Below are positions 1 through 9,191 of a stretch of DNA of 64,000 nt, piece after piece. The stretch is taken from the NCBI GenBank assembly GCA_019636845.1, contig JAHBWV010000001.1, positions 1,674,001-1,738,000 of the forward strand, given 5' to 3'. The position numbers and the translations under genes are program-made. How positions within the stretch are numbered: the first letter of the stretch is position 1; the number at the start of each line of letters is the position of its first letter. This stretch comes from Phycisphaeraceae bacterium (GTDB taxonomy: Bacteria; Planctomycetota; Phycisphaerae; Phycisphaerales; UBA1924). The notes beneath the pieces are model-generated. The model made no database searches. It was not told the DNA's origin and saw only the letters and a program-made list of their open reading frames with translations.

Positions 1-1980
1 CCCCGAGACACGTTGGACGAGTTCGTGGGCATCCTCACCTTTGACAAGTTGCATCGCGTAGTACGCGCCGCGCCCGAACTCCTGATAGTCCAGTACCTGC
101 ACGATGTTGGGGTGTTGGAGCCGCGCCGCCGCACGCGCCTCGCGAGAGAGCAGCGTCTTCGCCTCTGGGTGCAGCGTCTTGAAGACCTTGATGGCGACCT
201 CGACCTCAAGCCGGTGGTGGTACGCACGGTACACGGTGCCCATGCCGCCCGAGCCGATCTTCTCAAGGACTTTGAAGCCCTCGATCTCCGGCAGCTTGTT
301 CGGATCGTGTGCCACGGGTTCCTGGACCTGTGGCGTGTGCGAAGGGGAGGGTGCGATCGGATCAGTGACATCGCGTTCCCGATGAGCTTGGCGGGAGACC
401 CGCACGGACGGAACCCGCCGCTCCGACGGGAGAATCTCTTCAGAGACACCACGCACGAAGGAAGGCGCGCCGGGAGCAGGCCCAGATGGTGACTGCGACG
501 GCTGAACGCGTATCTCCGATGTCGGACGTTCGTCCGGGTTGTCGAAGCCCGGAACCGGCACGAGGCCGATCCCGCCCCGGGCGTTCACGCGCTGAGCGAT
601 CTTCAACGCTCGCTCGATCCGCACCTGGGGCGGCTTGCCCGGCAGGTTGAGCGAGAAGTACACGTCCGGGTACTTCGAGTCGCTCGAACCGAGCTCATCG
701 CCGACGAGTATCACACACTTCAGAAAGCTCAGCACATGATCCTCGGCCGTGAAGCCGAGCGTGTTCGCGTTGCTACGCCCACGCTCGACAACCGCCCGCA
801 GGTGCTCGTCAGTGTATGACTGGGTCTGTTGGCTCAGTTCCGCTCGAAGCTGGCTCATCCCGCGAGAAACGAGCGGATTCTGAGGCGGCTCGGCCGGTGC
901 GGCAGGCGACATCGAGCGAGGGGGTTGCGAGAGCGGCGCAAGCCGCGGCCCGTTTGAGGGCGGTCGGGTCGCGGGCCGAAGCGTCGCCTGACGCGGACGC
1001 GATGAATCCGAGCCGGGCGAGGAGACCGGCGGGGCCGATTCCGAGATTCGCGCATCGTTTGCGGGAGATGGCTCGTGCTGCGACGGTGCGGCTGGAAGAA
1101 CGGGCTCACTCGCGACGGGCTCTGGCGGTGGGGGTGAGATTGGTGGGGGGGCGGGTGACTCGGACTTCGCTTGAGTCGCGTTCAGTCCTTCATGGTTCGG
1201 GGACTTTGCAACCGGCTCGGTTCGCTGCGGCAGAACCGGCTGCGGCGCAATGATCTCGGGCGGGGGAGTGGACTTCCCGCTCGGCGGAGGAGGAACTGGC
1301 CGCGCAGCCACAGAAGAAATCGGACGAGTGCGCGGGATCTCGATGCGGGGGATTGCGGGGCGAGGCGTGTCCGCTCTGGATACCGACGACTTCGGCACAG
1401 GCCCGCCCGGAATCGGAATCTTGGACCCGGGCCGACTTCCCATTCCTGACGCGGGCTTGGATTGGGATGCCGAGGGTGCCGGAGCGGGTGGGGCAGTGGC
1501 CGCTCGCAGAGGTGTGGACGAAGACGCCGGGGCTGGCTGCAAGGATTCCTTCGCATGCGTGCCGGAGTCGGTCGCCGGGATCGACTCGGGCTTTGCCTCA
1601 CTCACATTTGTCGGTTGGGCCACATTCGGCGCGGCGGCAGGCGGCGAGCTGTAGGGATTGGCGGCCGACTCGGCCACGACCTCGATCAGGACATCGGCGA
1701 ACTCGATCCAATCGCCTTCGCCGATCATCTCTACGCCCGAGGTCGGGCGTCCATTCAGCTTTGTGGAGCTCGCAGAGGAAGCATCCTCAACGCACAGCGT
1801 CTCCGGATCGAGAAGTCTGAATACACACTGCCTGGGTTCGATGCCGGGGTTCTGGAGCCGCAGTTCCACGCCTGGGTCTGACCCAAGAGCGAGCGTGGCC
1901 TCAGGACCCGAAAATCGCAAGGTGAGCCGATCGGCCTTGCCGGTGGAGTCGGAGAGTTGGAGGGTGAAGATCTTCGGCAC
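1..1980 (-). CDS. FHA domain-containing Ser/Thr protein kinase (C-terminus beyond window)
   Basis: Reading the minus strand from a GTG at 1980 gives one open frame to the window edge. The first ~110 residues look like an FHA phosphopeptide-binding domain, with STKLNGRPTSG followed by GEGDWIEFADVLIEV near the end. A Pro/Ala/Ser-rich linker of roughly 450 residues follows, containing a more ordered patch (DHVLSFLKCVILVGDEL) near 690-760 that was not identified. The kinase domain starts near position 290 with the glycine loop KIGSGGMGTVY, then the lysine segment VAIKVFKTLHPEAK and HPNIVQVLDYQEFGRG; the catalytic loop lies outside the window. The GTG has GGGGA about ten bases upstream; an in-frame TTG lies slightly further upstream. 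The gene is divergent from the sheath-like gene. FHA proteins and Ser/Thr kinases regulate type VI secretion in other bacteria, so a regulatory link is plausible but inferred. Confidence 0.85.
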   Translation of the reverse strand, partial: MPKIFTLQLSDSTGKADRLTLRFSGPEATLALGSDPGVELRLQNPGIEPRQCVFRLLDPETLCVEDASSASSTKLNGRPTSGVEMIGEGDWIEFADVLIEVVAESAANPYSSPPAAAPNVAQPTNVSEAKPESIPATDSGTHAKESLQPAPASSSTPLRAATAPPAPAPSASQSKPASGMGSRPGSKIPIPGGPVPKSSVSRADTPRPAIPRIEIPRTRPISSVAARPVPPPPSGKSTPPPEIIAPQPVLPQRTEPVAKSPNHEGLNATQAKSESPAPPPISPPPPEPVASEPVLPAAPSQHEPSPANDARISESAPPVSSPGSDSSRPRQATLRPATRPPSNGPRLAPLSQPPRSMSPAAPAEPPQNPLVSRGMSQLRAELSQQTQSYTDEHLRAVVERGRSNANTLGFTAEDHVLSFLKCVILVGDELGSSDSKYPDVYFSLNLPGKPPQVRIERALKIAQRVNARGGIGLVPVPGFDNPDERPTSEIRVQPSQSPSGPAPGAPSFVRGVSEEILPSERRVPSVRVSRQAHRERDVTDPIAPSPSHTPQVQEPVAHDPNKLPEIEGFKVLEKIGSGGMGTVYRAYHHRLEVEVAIKVFKTLHPEAKTLLSREARAAARLQHPNIVQVLDYQEFGRGAYYAMQLVKGEDAHELVQRVSG

Positions 1981-2111
1981 GGACGCATTCCCCGGGTCGC
2001 CAATTATCAACCTGAATATATCTAATCGGAGGGCGACGGGCCTCTGGAATCGTTTGGAGTTAGACTGGGATCGGCAGAATCCACAGGTGAACACACCAGG
2101 GAGTAGACAGA
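1981..2111. promoter_or_regulatory. Divergent intergenic region between FHA-kinase and TssBC-like genes
   Basis: This 131-bp gap separates two divergent genes and must carry both promoters. A short AT-rich stretch (TGAATATATCTAAT, about 2012-2025) stands out from the GC-rich surroundings and is a candidate -10 area, but no convincing -35/-10 pair was identified on either strand. AGGGAG at 2098-2103 is the ribosome-binding site for the rightward gene. Confidence 0.35.
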
Positions 2112-3620
2112 ATGTCCGGTATGCGCGGCGGAATGGGGTTCGATTTGGGATTCAGGTCCCCCGGGGGTGGCGAACGCCGTCCCGATGATGGGGAGAGGCC
2201 GCTGAGGGTTCTCCTCCTTGGTGACTTCGGGGCAGGGAAGCAGTCCGCTGTCGCAATCCAACCAGCAGAGATCGATCAGGCCATCGCGCGCCTGGGAATC
2301 GAGCTGGAGTTCGAGTGGGAGGGAGAGCGGCGAAATCTGCGCGTGCGATCCATCGATGACTTCCACCCCGACTCCATCGCGGAGCAACTGCCCTGGATGA
2401 GCCGACTCCTTGGTCTCAGGAAACGAATCACGGACCCTGCGAACACGGTTGCGGCGCTCGCCGAGGCCAAGGGGCTCGGGCTCCTCGTGAGCGACGCGCC
2501 GTTGGTTGAGCCGTCGGCACCGCAGCAGCCGGATCAAGCACGCACTGATACCGGAGGCAACGACCTTGCGGCGTTGCTCGGCAGGCCCACCAGTGCGGGA
2601 TCGAAGCCAGCCGCGCCTCAGGGCGTCGATATCCAATCGTTTATCCAGAAGATCGTGGGCAGCGGTCCGGGCAGAGATTCCGGCGTTGGGGCAGAGAGCA
2701 CTCATGCCATCCGATCCATCGATCGTCGTCTCACCACGATGATGAAAGCCGTGCTGCGCAGCCCGCGATTCGCTCGGGTTGAATCGGCATGGAGAGCCCT
2801 CCACAACGTGGTGAGCAACGCGTGGAGCGAGGATGAAATCGGATACGAAGTACTCTCCGCCGATGCATCGCATCTCGAGCAACTGCTGAGCACCGACCTA
2901 TCCATGTTTCAATCAGCACTCGCCGGGCATGCAGCAGAATCGGCCGGCCCCGTCGATGTGATCCTGCTCGTCGAGCCCTTGCGTGCCTCCGAGTCAGATC
3001 TGAACACCGTCCATGCTCTCTCACGACTCGCTGCCACGGTCGACGCGACGCTGCTTCTGAGCGTTGACGCTGCGTTTGTAGGATGCCCCGGATTCGCGAT
3101 CGAGACCGATCCAGCACGATGGACAAGCCCGAAGCAGCAACCGTGGTGGGAGTCATGGAACAGACTCAAGACCTCGCCGGATTCTTCGCGGCTCGCTGCG
3201 GCGATACCCCGCTGGCTCGCGAGGAGGCCATACGGTCTTTGGTCTGATCCGATCGACCGATTCACGTTCGAGGAACTCGACGCACACGAGCGAGGGAACG
3301 CTGCGGGCCATGCCGCGATGTGCTGGGCCGGGGGCGCGTGGCTCCTGCTCCGGCTCATTGTCGAGGGGTGGATCGAGAATGGTGATGCGATGCAACTCGG
3401 GTCCCCCTGCGTGGTTGGCGACCTTCCACACACCTCGTGGAAAGACGCCACGGGAAGCCATGCCCTGCCCTGTGCGGAGTGCTATCTCGCCGAGCGAGGC
3501 TTGGAAGCAATCTCCGATGCGGGGCTCGTGCCGATCGCCTCAATGAAGGGGCGAGACGCCGTCGTGCTTGGTCCAGTCCAGAATCTTGCTGGCGGTGAAC
3601 TCCGGGGCCGATGGACCTGA
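2112..3620 (+). CDS. Fused TssB/TssC-like contractile sheath protein (type VI secretion-like)
   Basis: The protein has 502 residues. Residues ~25-125 resemble TssB/VipA: the opening RVLLLGDFGAG, a segment EIDQAIARLGIELEF, and the diagnostic RSIDDFHPDSIAEQ followed by LLGLRKRITDP. A linker of about 80 residues follows. Residues ~205-500 resemble TssC/VipB: IDRRLTTMMKAVLRSPRF, VESAWRALHNVVS, WESWNRLKTSPDSSRLAAAI PRWLARRPYGL, FTFEEL and a C-terminal DAGLVPIASMKGRDAV. In known type VI systems TssB and TssC are separate proteins that polymerise into the sheath; here both segments lie in one frame and the TssC part is shorter than usual. AGGGAG lies 8 bases before the ATG. No other type VI genes are visible in the window. 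It could be a structural sheath homologue or a repurposed assembly or regulatory protein. Confidence 0.75.
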   Translation: MSGMRGGMGFDLGFRSPGGGERRPDDGERPLRVLLLGDFGAGKQSAVAIQPAEIDQAIARLGIELEFEWEGERRNLRVRSIDDFHPDSIAEQLPWMSRLLGLRKRITDPANTVAALAEAKGLGLLVSDAPLVEPSAPQQPDQARTDTGGNDLAALLGRPTSAGSKPAAPQGVDIQSFIQKIVGSGPGRDSGVGAESTHAIRSIDRRLTTMMKAVLRSPRFARVESAWRALHNVVSNAWSEDEIGYEVLSADASHLEQLLSTDLSMFQSALAGHAAESAGPVDVILLVEPLRASESDLNTVHALSRLAATVDATLLLSVDAAFVGCPGFAIETDPARWTSPKQQPWWESWNRLKTSPDSSRLAAAIPRWLARRPYGLWSDPIDRFTFEELDAHERGNAAGHAAMCWAGGAWLLLRLIVEGWIENGDAMQLGSPCVVGDLPHTSWKDATGSHALPCAECYLAERGLEAISDAGLVPIASMKGRDAVVLGPVQNLAGGELRGRWT

Positions 3621-3721
3621 ACGAGAGATTCCGGGGGGAAGATTGCCGTTCGGGGGGGCAACTGGCTATCTTTCTCCCCCGAGCATGCCGAAATGGATGC
3701 TCGGGACCACTGGTTTGGCTT

Positions 3722-3804
3722 GGGCGTGTGCCGGAGTGGCCAAACGGGGCGGATTGTAAATCCGCTGGCTTATGCCTACGGGGGTTCGAATCCCTCCGCG
3801 CCCA
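3722..3804 (+). tRNA. tRNA-Tyr (GTA)
   Basis: A class II tRNA with a seven-base acceptor stem (GGGCGTG with CGCGCCC), an anticodon stem GCGGA/TCCGC around loop TTGTAAA (anticodon GTA at 3756-3758), a long variable arm and the T-loop TTCGAAT. The discriminator is A; CCA is not encoded. Confidence 0.95.
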
Positions 3805-3814
3805 CTTCACCCTT

Positions 3815-3848
3815 GAAGCCCCGGGAGTCATCCCGGGGCTTCTTTGGT
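3815..3848 (+). terminator. Rho-independent terminator after tRNA-Tyr
   Basis: A perfect 11-bp stem (GAAGCCCCGGG at 3815-3825 with CCCGGGGCTTC at 3832-3842) closes a six-base loop and is followed by TTTGGTT. It sits ten bases after the tRNA. Confidence 0.85.
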
Positions 3849-3996
3849 TATAGGACCGCGTGCCGCGTCAGGTTCGGACCATGCCGCCCCGCTCGACCCG
3901 GCGGACCGGGAACATCCAGAGTTGAGATGGACGGGCCCTCCATGATGTCCGATCACCCCGATTGCGCCCGATGTTCGGGCTCAGGGGTTCTCGGAC

Positions 3997-5844
3997 ATGC
4001 CCAAGAAACTGATACTTGCCGACACCACACTCATGCGTCTCGCCAGCCGCGGGCTCTCCGTGGGCGAGCGCGACGTCGCCGGCGTCGGACTCGCCATGCT
4101 CGGCGTGGTCGCCGGTGTGACGGTCGCAGCGGCCGCCATCGCGATGATGGAGATCGAGCGCCTCGATCGCGTCCGCGCGATCGACAGGGTTGACGCTGCG
4201 GGTCAGACGCTCGCGAGTGCCGCCGAAGAACTGATCGAGCAAGGCCGGCTGAGCGCGTTGCGACGGCTGGTCGCTGAGAGCGTCTCGAGCGGGCGGCTTG
4301 GATCCTGCCAGCTCCTGATCGGCGACGGCCTGGTCGTCGCGTCGAGCGATCCGGGTGAGATCACGGTCGTGGAGCTACCGGAATCATGGCCTGCGGAGAG
4401 CGTTGCCAGCATCGCGGACTCACGGTCGTTCCCAGTGATCGTGCCCGGCCGTGGCGCGCTCACGCTCGTCGCCACCTCGCCACGCGTGAACGCTGATGGC
4501 TTTCTCTTCAGCAATGCCTCGTGGATCGAGGCCGCGTCCGGCGTCGGACTCACAGGAGCCGCCGGTGCCGCGGTTCTCTGGACGCTCTACCGGGGAATCC
4601 GGCGCAGGGTCTCAAGACAGGGCGTGATCTGCGACGCTGTGCTTGCCCTGGGTCGAGGAGAGACCAGCACCGAGGCCGTGCGTCTGGCTCCCGAGTTCGG
4701 AGAAGTGGCCGAGGCGTGGGGGAGAGTTCTTGACCAGCGTGCCGAGTGGGAAGAACGCAAGGACGCGGAGGCGGTTGTTGCCACCACAAGCACTCGCCGA
4801 GGAGGCGCGACCGCGGAGACCTCTTCGGGCGCACTCGACGCCATGTGGCAGGGCATCGTTCTCGTCGGTGAGGACATGAACGCGACCTACGCGAACGGCG
4901 CGGCCGGCTTGCTCCTCGAAGCACCCCGGGAGCAGCTGGTCGGGAGCTCGATCGAGGGCCGCTTCGCGAGCCCGGAGATCGACGACGCCATACGTGCGGC
5001 CGTCACCGGCGGCGCACGCCGTCGCACGTCATTCGAGGTGCGCAAGTCCGAGGGACGCACCATCCTGCGAGTCTCCGTCAGATCCATCCGCCGAGAGGAT
5101 GGCGCAGCTGCGCTCGTCATGATAGAGGATGTCACGCAGCAGCGTGCCGCCGAGGACGCCCGACACTCGTTCGTCGCCCAAGCGGCACACGAGCTGCGGA
5201 CACCGCTCACGAACATTCGGCTGTATGTGGAGCAGGCGATCGACGCCTCCGAGGAGGATCGCGAGGTCAGATCGGAGGCATTGAATGTCATCAACAACGA
5301 GTCGCAGCGCCTCGAACGCCTGGTCCAGGACATGCTCAGTGTGGCGGAGATCGAGTCCGGCTCGATGTCGATCCAGACCGGTGATGTCCGGCTCTCGCAA
5401 CTCCTCGACGATGTCTCTCGCGACTATGTCGCCCAGGCAAAGGACAAGCACATCGCCCTGAGATTCGAGCTTCCTCCCAAGCTCCCGGTCATCAAAGGGG
5501 ATCGCGACAAGCTCTCCCTTGCGATCCACAACATCGTTGCCAACGCCCTCAAGTACACGCCGGAGGGAGGAGCGGTCGCGGTCAAGGTGGCGTGGGAGCA
5601 GGACGAGGTTCGCATCGCGGTCGAGGACACCGGCATCGGCATCAAGCAGGAGGAGCAGGGGCTGATCTTCGACAAGTTCTATCGAGCCAAGGACTCTCGC
5701 ATCGCGAACATCACGGGCACCGGCCTTGGGCTCACACTCGCGCGCGACGTCGTCAGACTGCACGGTGGCGACATCGGCCTCAAGTCAGAGGACAACAAGG
5801 GCAGCACGTTCACGATCACACTCCCGGCCAGAGCGGCGGCGTGA
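3997..5844 (+). CDS. Membrane sensor histidine kinase with PAS-like domain
   Basis: The protein has 615 residues. A first transmembrane helix lies at about 27-50 (VAGVGLAMLGVVAGVTVAA) and a second at about 180-195, with a periplasmic-type sensor segment of ~125 residues between them. A linker and a PAS-like domain (~285-385, ending VSVRSIRREDGAAALVMIED) follow. The HisKA H-box is FVAQAAHELRTPLTNI with the phospho-acceptor at His398. The HATPase_c domain has an N-box around Asn516 (NIVANALKY), a G1 box VEDTGIGI and a G2 box GTGLGLTLARDVV. It heads an operon with an STAS protein 16 bp downstream and then secretion/pilus genes, so it probably senses a signal that controls that machine. No response regulator is encoded nearby. 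Confidence 0.9.
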   Translation: MPKKLILADTTLMRLASRGLSVGERDVAGVGLAMLGVVAGVTVAAAAIAMMEIERLDRVRAIDRVDAAGQTLASAAEELIEQGRLSALRRLVAESVSSGRLGSCQLLIGDGLVVASSDPGEITVVELPESWPAESVASIADSRSFPVIVPGRGALTLVATSPRVNADGFLFSNASWIEAASGVGLTGAAGAAVLWTLYRGIRRRVSRQGVICDAVLALGRGETSTEAVRLAPEFGEVAEAWGRVLDQRAEWEERKDAEAVVATTSTRRGGATAETSSGALDAMWQGIVLVGEDMNATYANGAAGLLLEAPREQLVGSSIEGRFASPEIDDAIRAAVTGGARRRTSFEVRKSEGRTILRVSVRSIRREDGAAALVMIEDVTQQRAAEDARHSFVAQAAHELRTPLTNIRLYVEQAIDASEEDREVRSEALNVINNESQRLERLVQDMLSVAEIESGSMSIQTGDVRLSQLLDDVSRDYVAQAKDKHIALRFELPPKLPVIKGDRDKLSLAIHNIVANALKYTPEGGAVAVKVAWEQDEVRIAVEDTGIGIKQEEQGLIFDKFYRAKDSRIANITGTGLGLTLARDVVRLHGGDIGLKSEDNKGSTFTITLPARAAA

Positions 5845-5860
5845 GCGGAGGAGCACACTC

Positions 5861-6196
5861 ATGAAGATCGATGAACAGGCCCACGGCGCAGTCACGGTCA
5901 TCCGCCCGCGCGGGCCGATCGCGCAGCAGGACGCCGCCGTGTTCGCCGCCGCGGTGCGCGGCGCGTCACAGCGCACACTCGGGCGCCTCGTCATCGACGC
6001 CTCGGACGTGCCGTTCCTCGATTCCAAGGGGCTCGAAGCGATCCTTGATCTCGCCGACGAGTTGGCCGACATGGGCCAGTCGCTGCGAGTGTGCGGCGTT
6101 TGCGAGACGGTTCGCGAAGCGCTGGACCTGACCGAGATCCTCGAGTCGCTCGAACAGTTCGAGGATGTGTCAAGCGCAGTCAGGAGTTTCCTGTGA
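5861..6196 (+). CDS. STAS-domain protein (anti-sigma factor antagonist type)
   Basis: The whole 111-residue protein is one STAS domain. The segment VPFLDSKGLEAI matches the SpoIIAA-type loop, with Asp54-Ser55; this Ser aligns with the phosphorylated Ser58 of SpoIIAA, while the next residue is Lys rather than Ser. The start at ATG 5861 is chosen because GGAG precedes it and a longer reading would run back into the histidine kinase gene. Its stop overlaps the GTG of the following ATPase gene (GTGA). STAS proteins bind partner kinases or phosphatases in a phosphorylation-dependent way. Its position between a histidine kinase and a secretion ATPase suggests a partner-switch input; that role is inferred. 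Confidence 0.85.
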   Translation: MKIDEQAHGAVTVIRPRGPIAQQDAAVFAAAVRGASQRTLGRLVIDASDVPFLDSKGLEAILDLADELADMGQSLRVCGVCETVREALDLTEILESLEQFEDVSSAVRSFL

Positions 6197-7959
6197 GCGA
6201 AGGCGGCTCCAAGCCAAGAGTCGGCGAACTCCTCGTCGCGGACGGCGCGATCACGGAGAGCCAGCTCACCCGCGCCCTCACCGAGCAGCGCAGCAGCGGC
6301 CAGATGCTCGGCGAGATGCTCGTGACGCAGGGCGTGATCTCTCAGCAGACGCTCGTCAGGGCGCTCTCGAAGTGCCTCGGCACACGATGCGTCACCCTGC
6401 GCCACGGCCTGATCGACCCCGCGCTGCTGTCGCTCGTCGGAGAGGAAGAGGCCGAGCGTCTCCACGCCATCCCTATGTTCAAGGTGCGCGACACGCTGAC
6501 GGTCGCGATGGCAGAGCCGCAGAGTCTTCCGACGATCGACCGCCTGCGCCAGCTGACAAAGTGCCGCAAGATCCGGCCCGTGCTCGCCCTTGAAGCGAAC
6601 ATCCGCGAGTATGTCAAGAAGTACGCGGGTGGCAACGTCGATGTCGATGCGTTCCTAACGTCGCTCGCGGAGCAGGACGTCGAGGTTGTCGAGCGAGAGT
6701 CCGTTGACGAAGGCCCCGCTACCGATCTCGACAAGCTCGTCGCCGGAAGCCCGATCGTCAACCTTGTCAACGTCGCGTTGCTCACGGCCGTCAAGGATCG
6801 CGGGAGCGATATCCACATCGAGCCCGACAAGCGGGGCACTCGCATTCGCTATCGCAAGGACGGCATGCTCAGAGACCTGATGAAGCCGCCGCAGGGGATG
6901 CACGCAGCCATCGTCTCTCGAGTCAAAGTCATCGGTCGTATGGACATCGCGGAGAAGCGGATGCCCCAGGAGGGTCGTGTCCGGATCGTTGCCGAGGGAC
7001 GCGAGATCGATCTGCGCGTCTCGAGCATGCCGACACTTCTGGGTGAGAAGATCGTCATCCGAATTCTCGACAAGCAGAATCTGAAGGTGAGACTCGAAGA
7101 ACTCGGGTTCGATCCCGACGCCATGAAGCGTTTCAAGGGCGTGCTGAAGCAGCCCCACGGGCTCGTGCTCGTCACCGGTCCGACGGGATCGGGCAAGACC
7201 ACGACGCTCTACTCGGCGCTCGATCTTCTGCGTTCGCCGGAAGTCAACATCCTCACGGTCGAGGATCCCGTCGAGTATCAGCTCGACGGCGTCAACCAGA
7301 TCCAGGTACAGGACCAGATCGGCCTCGGCTTCGCGAGAGCATTGCGGAGCATCCTCCGACAGGATCCCGACATCATCATGGTCGGCGAGATCAGAGACGA
7401 AGAGACTGCGCGGGTCGCGGTTCAGGCCGCGCTCACTGGACACGGCGTGCTCGCGACGCTCCACACCAACGACGCCGTCGGTGCTGTCGCCCGCCTGCTC
7501 GACATGCATGTTGAGCCATACCTGCTCTCCAGCGCGCTGAACGGCGTCGTCGCACAGCGCCTCGCACGCACGATCTGTGCCGCGTGCCGCACGAAGTACT
7601 ACCCGACGCCGGAGGTCCTCGCGGACGCCGGCCTTGCATCGATGGTCGGACGCCCGTTCCAGAAGGGTGGCGGCTGCCCGCAATGCCACGACAGCGGCTT
7701 CCAAGGGCGCCTCGGCGTGTACGAGGTCGTCGAGATCACCGAGCACATGCGCCGTCTGGTGCATAATCGTGGCAGCAGCCAGATGCTCAGAGATCAGGCG
7801 ACACGCGACGGCGCGATGTCGTTGAGGCAGTCCGGTGTCCAGCTCGCACTCGCGGGCAAGACGAGTCTTGAAGAGGTTCTGCGAGTCACGCGCACCGACG
7901 ATGCCGAGACCGACTCGCCCGTTGCTGCCGCTGTCGCGCCGAAGAAGGAGGCCGCATGA
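6193..7959 (+). CDS. gspE: GspE/PilB-type secretion/pilus assembly ATPase
   Basis: The 588-residue protein is a type II secretion / type IV pilus extension ATPase. Start GTG 6193 has AGGAG six bases upstream and overlaps the STAS stop by four bases; an ATG at 6091 would lie inside the STAS gene. The N-terminus (VGELLVADGAITESQL, MLGEMLVTQGVI) is the MshEN-like domain. The core has Walker A GPTGSGKT (~329-336), Asp-box residues, Walker B IIMVGEIRDEET (~394-405), the His box LATLHTND, and a tetracysteine zinc motif CAAC (~462-465) with CPQC (~495-498). It powers assembly of the pseudopilins encoded downstream. GspE and PilB cannot be separated from sequence alone. Confidence 0.93.
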   Translation: MSEGGSKPRVGELLVADGAITESQLTRALTEQRSSGQMLGEMLVTQGVISQQTLVRALSKCLGTRCVTLRHGLIDPALLSLVGEEEAERLHAIPMFKVRDTLTVAMAEPQSLPTIDRLRQLTKCRKIRPVLALEANIREYVKKYAGGNVDVDAFLTSLAEQDVEVVERESVDEGPATDLDKLVAGSPIVNLVNVALLTAVKDRGSDIHIEPDKRGTRIRYRKDGMLRDLMKPPQGMHAAIVSRVKVIGRMDIAEKRMPQEGRVRIVAEGREIDLRVSSMPTLLGEKIVIRILDKQNLKVRLEELGFDPDAMKRFKGVLKQPHGLVLVTGPTGSGKTTTLYSALDLLRSPEVNILTVEDPVEYQLDGVNQIQVQDQIGLGFARALRSILRQDPDIIMVGEIRDEETARVAVQAALTGHGVLATLHTNDAVGAVARLLDMHVEPYLLSSALNGVVAQRLARTICAACRTKYYPTPEVLADAGLASMVGRPFQKGGGCPQCHDSGFQGRLGVYEVVEITEHMRRLVHNRGSSQMLRDQATRDGAMSLRQSGVQLALAGKTSLEEVLRVTRTDDAETDSPVAAAVAPKKEAA

Positions 7960-9191
7960 AGCTCCGCTACGAGGGCTTTGACTCCTCCGGCAAGCCGGTG
8001 CAGGGCTCGATCGACGCGCCCGACACAAGAGACGCCGGCGAACGCCTGCGCCGACAAGGCATCTTCGTGACATCCGTCAGCGTCGAGCAGGCAAAGTCGG
8101 CGACTCACACCGCCAGGGGCCGACGCACACGAGCCAAGGCCCCAAGACGTCTTCAGAACGTCTCCATGTTCACGCGTCAGCTCTCGATGCTCTGCTCCGC
8201 GGGCACACCGATCACCCAGGCGCTCGCTGCCCTCGAACGTCAGACAAAGGATGCCTCATGGCGAGAGGCGATCGGCGCGATCCGGGGCCGGGTCGAAGAG
8301 GGAGCGTCGCTCGCGCAGGCCATGGAATCACGCCCGGCACACTTCGACAACGTGACGCGCAGTCTGATCGGAGCCGGCGAAGCGGGAGGGCAGTTGCCCG
8401 CCATGCTCCAGCGTCTTGCCGCTCTCTCCAGGCAGCAGCTGCACGTCCGCCACACCGTGCTCGGAGCCCTCACGTACCCGAGCGTGCTCCTCGTGATCGC
8501 GGTCAATGTCATCGTGCTCATGCTCATCTTCGTCCTGCCACGATTCGCCGATATGTTCGACTCGCTCGACGCTCCGCTCCCGCCGACAACCGCGATGCTC
8601 ATGGCCGCGAGCGAGTTCATTCGATCGCAGTGGCCCTGGGTCGTGGGCGGCATCGTCGCGGCCACCATTGGCGTCATCGCGTTCCTGAAGTCAAGTGCCG
8701 GCAAAACCGCTATCGATACCGCGATCATCCGCGCGCCTCGTGTAGGCGTGATCACGCGTAACGTGCTCACCGCGCGCATGATCCGACTCATGGGCGTTCT
8801 GGTTGAAGCGCGGATCCCACTCGTCGAAGCGATCGATCTCTGCCGGGCCGCAGCAGGAAATATCCACTTTGAGAACCTCCTGATGCGCGCCAGCGACGCC
8901 GTCACGAAGGGGGAGTCGATGAGCGAGTCTCTCGCCGAGGGGGACCTGCTGCCGCCGAACGTATGCGAGGCGGTCCGCAACGGCGAGGCCTCTGGACAGA
9001 TCGGGCCCGTCATGCTCGGTATGGCCGAATTCATGGATGAGGACAACGAGGTCACGCTCCGGGCTCTCTCCAGCATCATCGAGCCGGTCATCCTTGTTGT
9101 TCTCGGCGCGGTTGTCGGGTTTGTTGCCCTCTCGATGTTCCTGCCGCTCTTCGACCTCACAGCGATGACCCAGCCGGGAGGCCCGAAATGA
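7956..9191 (+). CDS. gspF: GspF/PilC inner-membrane platform protein
   Basis: The 411-residue protein has the typical N-terminal opening of the family (MKLRYEGFDSSGKPVQGSI) followed by two repeated T2SSF domains (about 70-190 and 275-400). Each contains the (S)MFTRQLSMLCSAGTPI- or MIRLMGVLVEARIPLVEAI-type segment, with membrane helices near 170-195, 220-245 and 375-400. It is the cytoplasmic-membrane platform that couples the ATPase to pseudopilus growth. AAGGAGG precedes the ATG, which overlaps the gspE stop (ATGA), so translation is probably coupled. Confidence 0.93.
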   Translation: MKLRYEGFDSSGKPVQGSIDAPDTRDAGERLRRQGIFVTSVSVEQAKSATHTARGRRTRAKAPRRLQNVSMFTRQLSMLCSAGTPITQALAALERQTKDASWREAIGAIRGRVEEGASLAQAMESRPAHFDNVTRSLIGAGEAGGQLPAMLQRLAALSRQQLHVRHTVLGALTYPSVLLVIAVNVIVLMLIFVLPRFADMFDSLDAPLPPTTAMLMAASEFIRSQWPWVVGGIVAATIGVIAFLKSSAGKTAIDTAIIRAPRVGVITRNVLTARMIRLMGVLVEARIPLVEAIDLCRAAAGNIHFENLLMRASDAVTKGESMSESLAEGDLLPPNVCEAVRNGEASGQIGPVMLGMAEFMDEDNEVTLRALSSIIEPVILVVLGAVVGFVALSMFLPLFDLTAMTQPGGPK

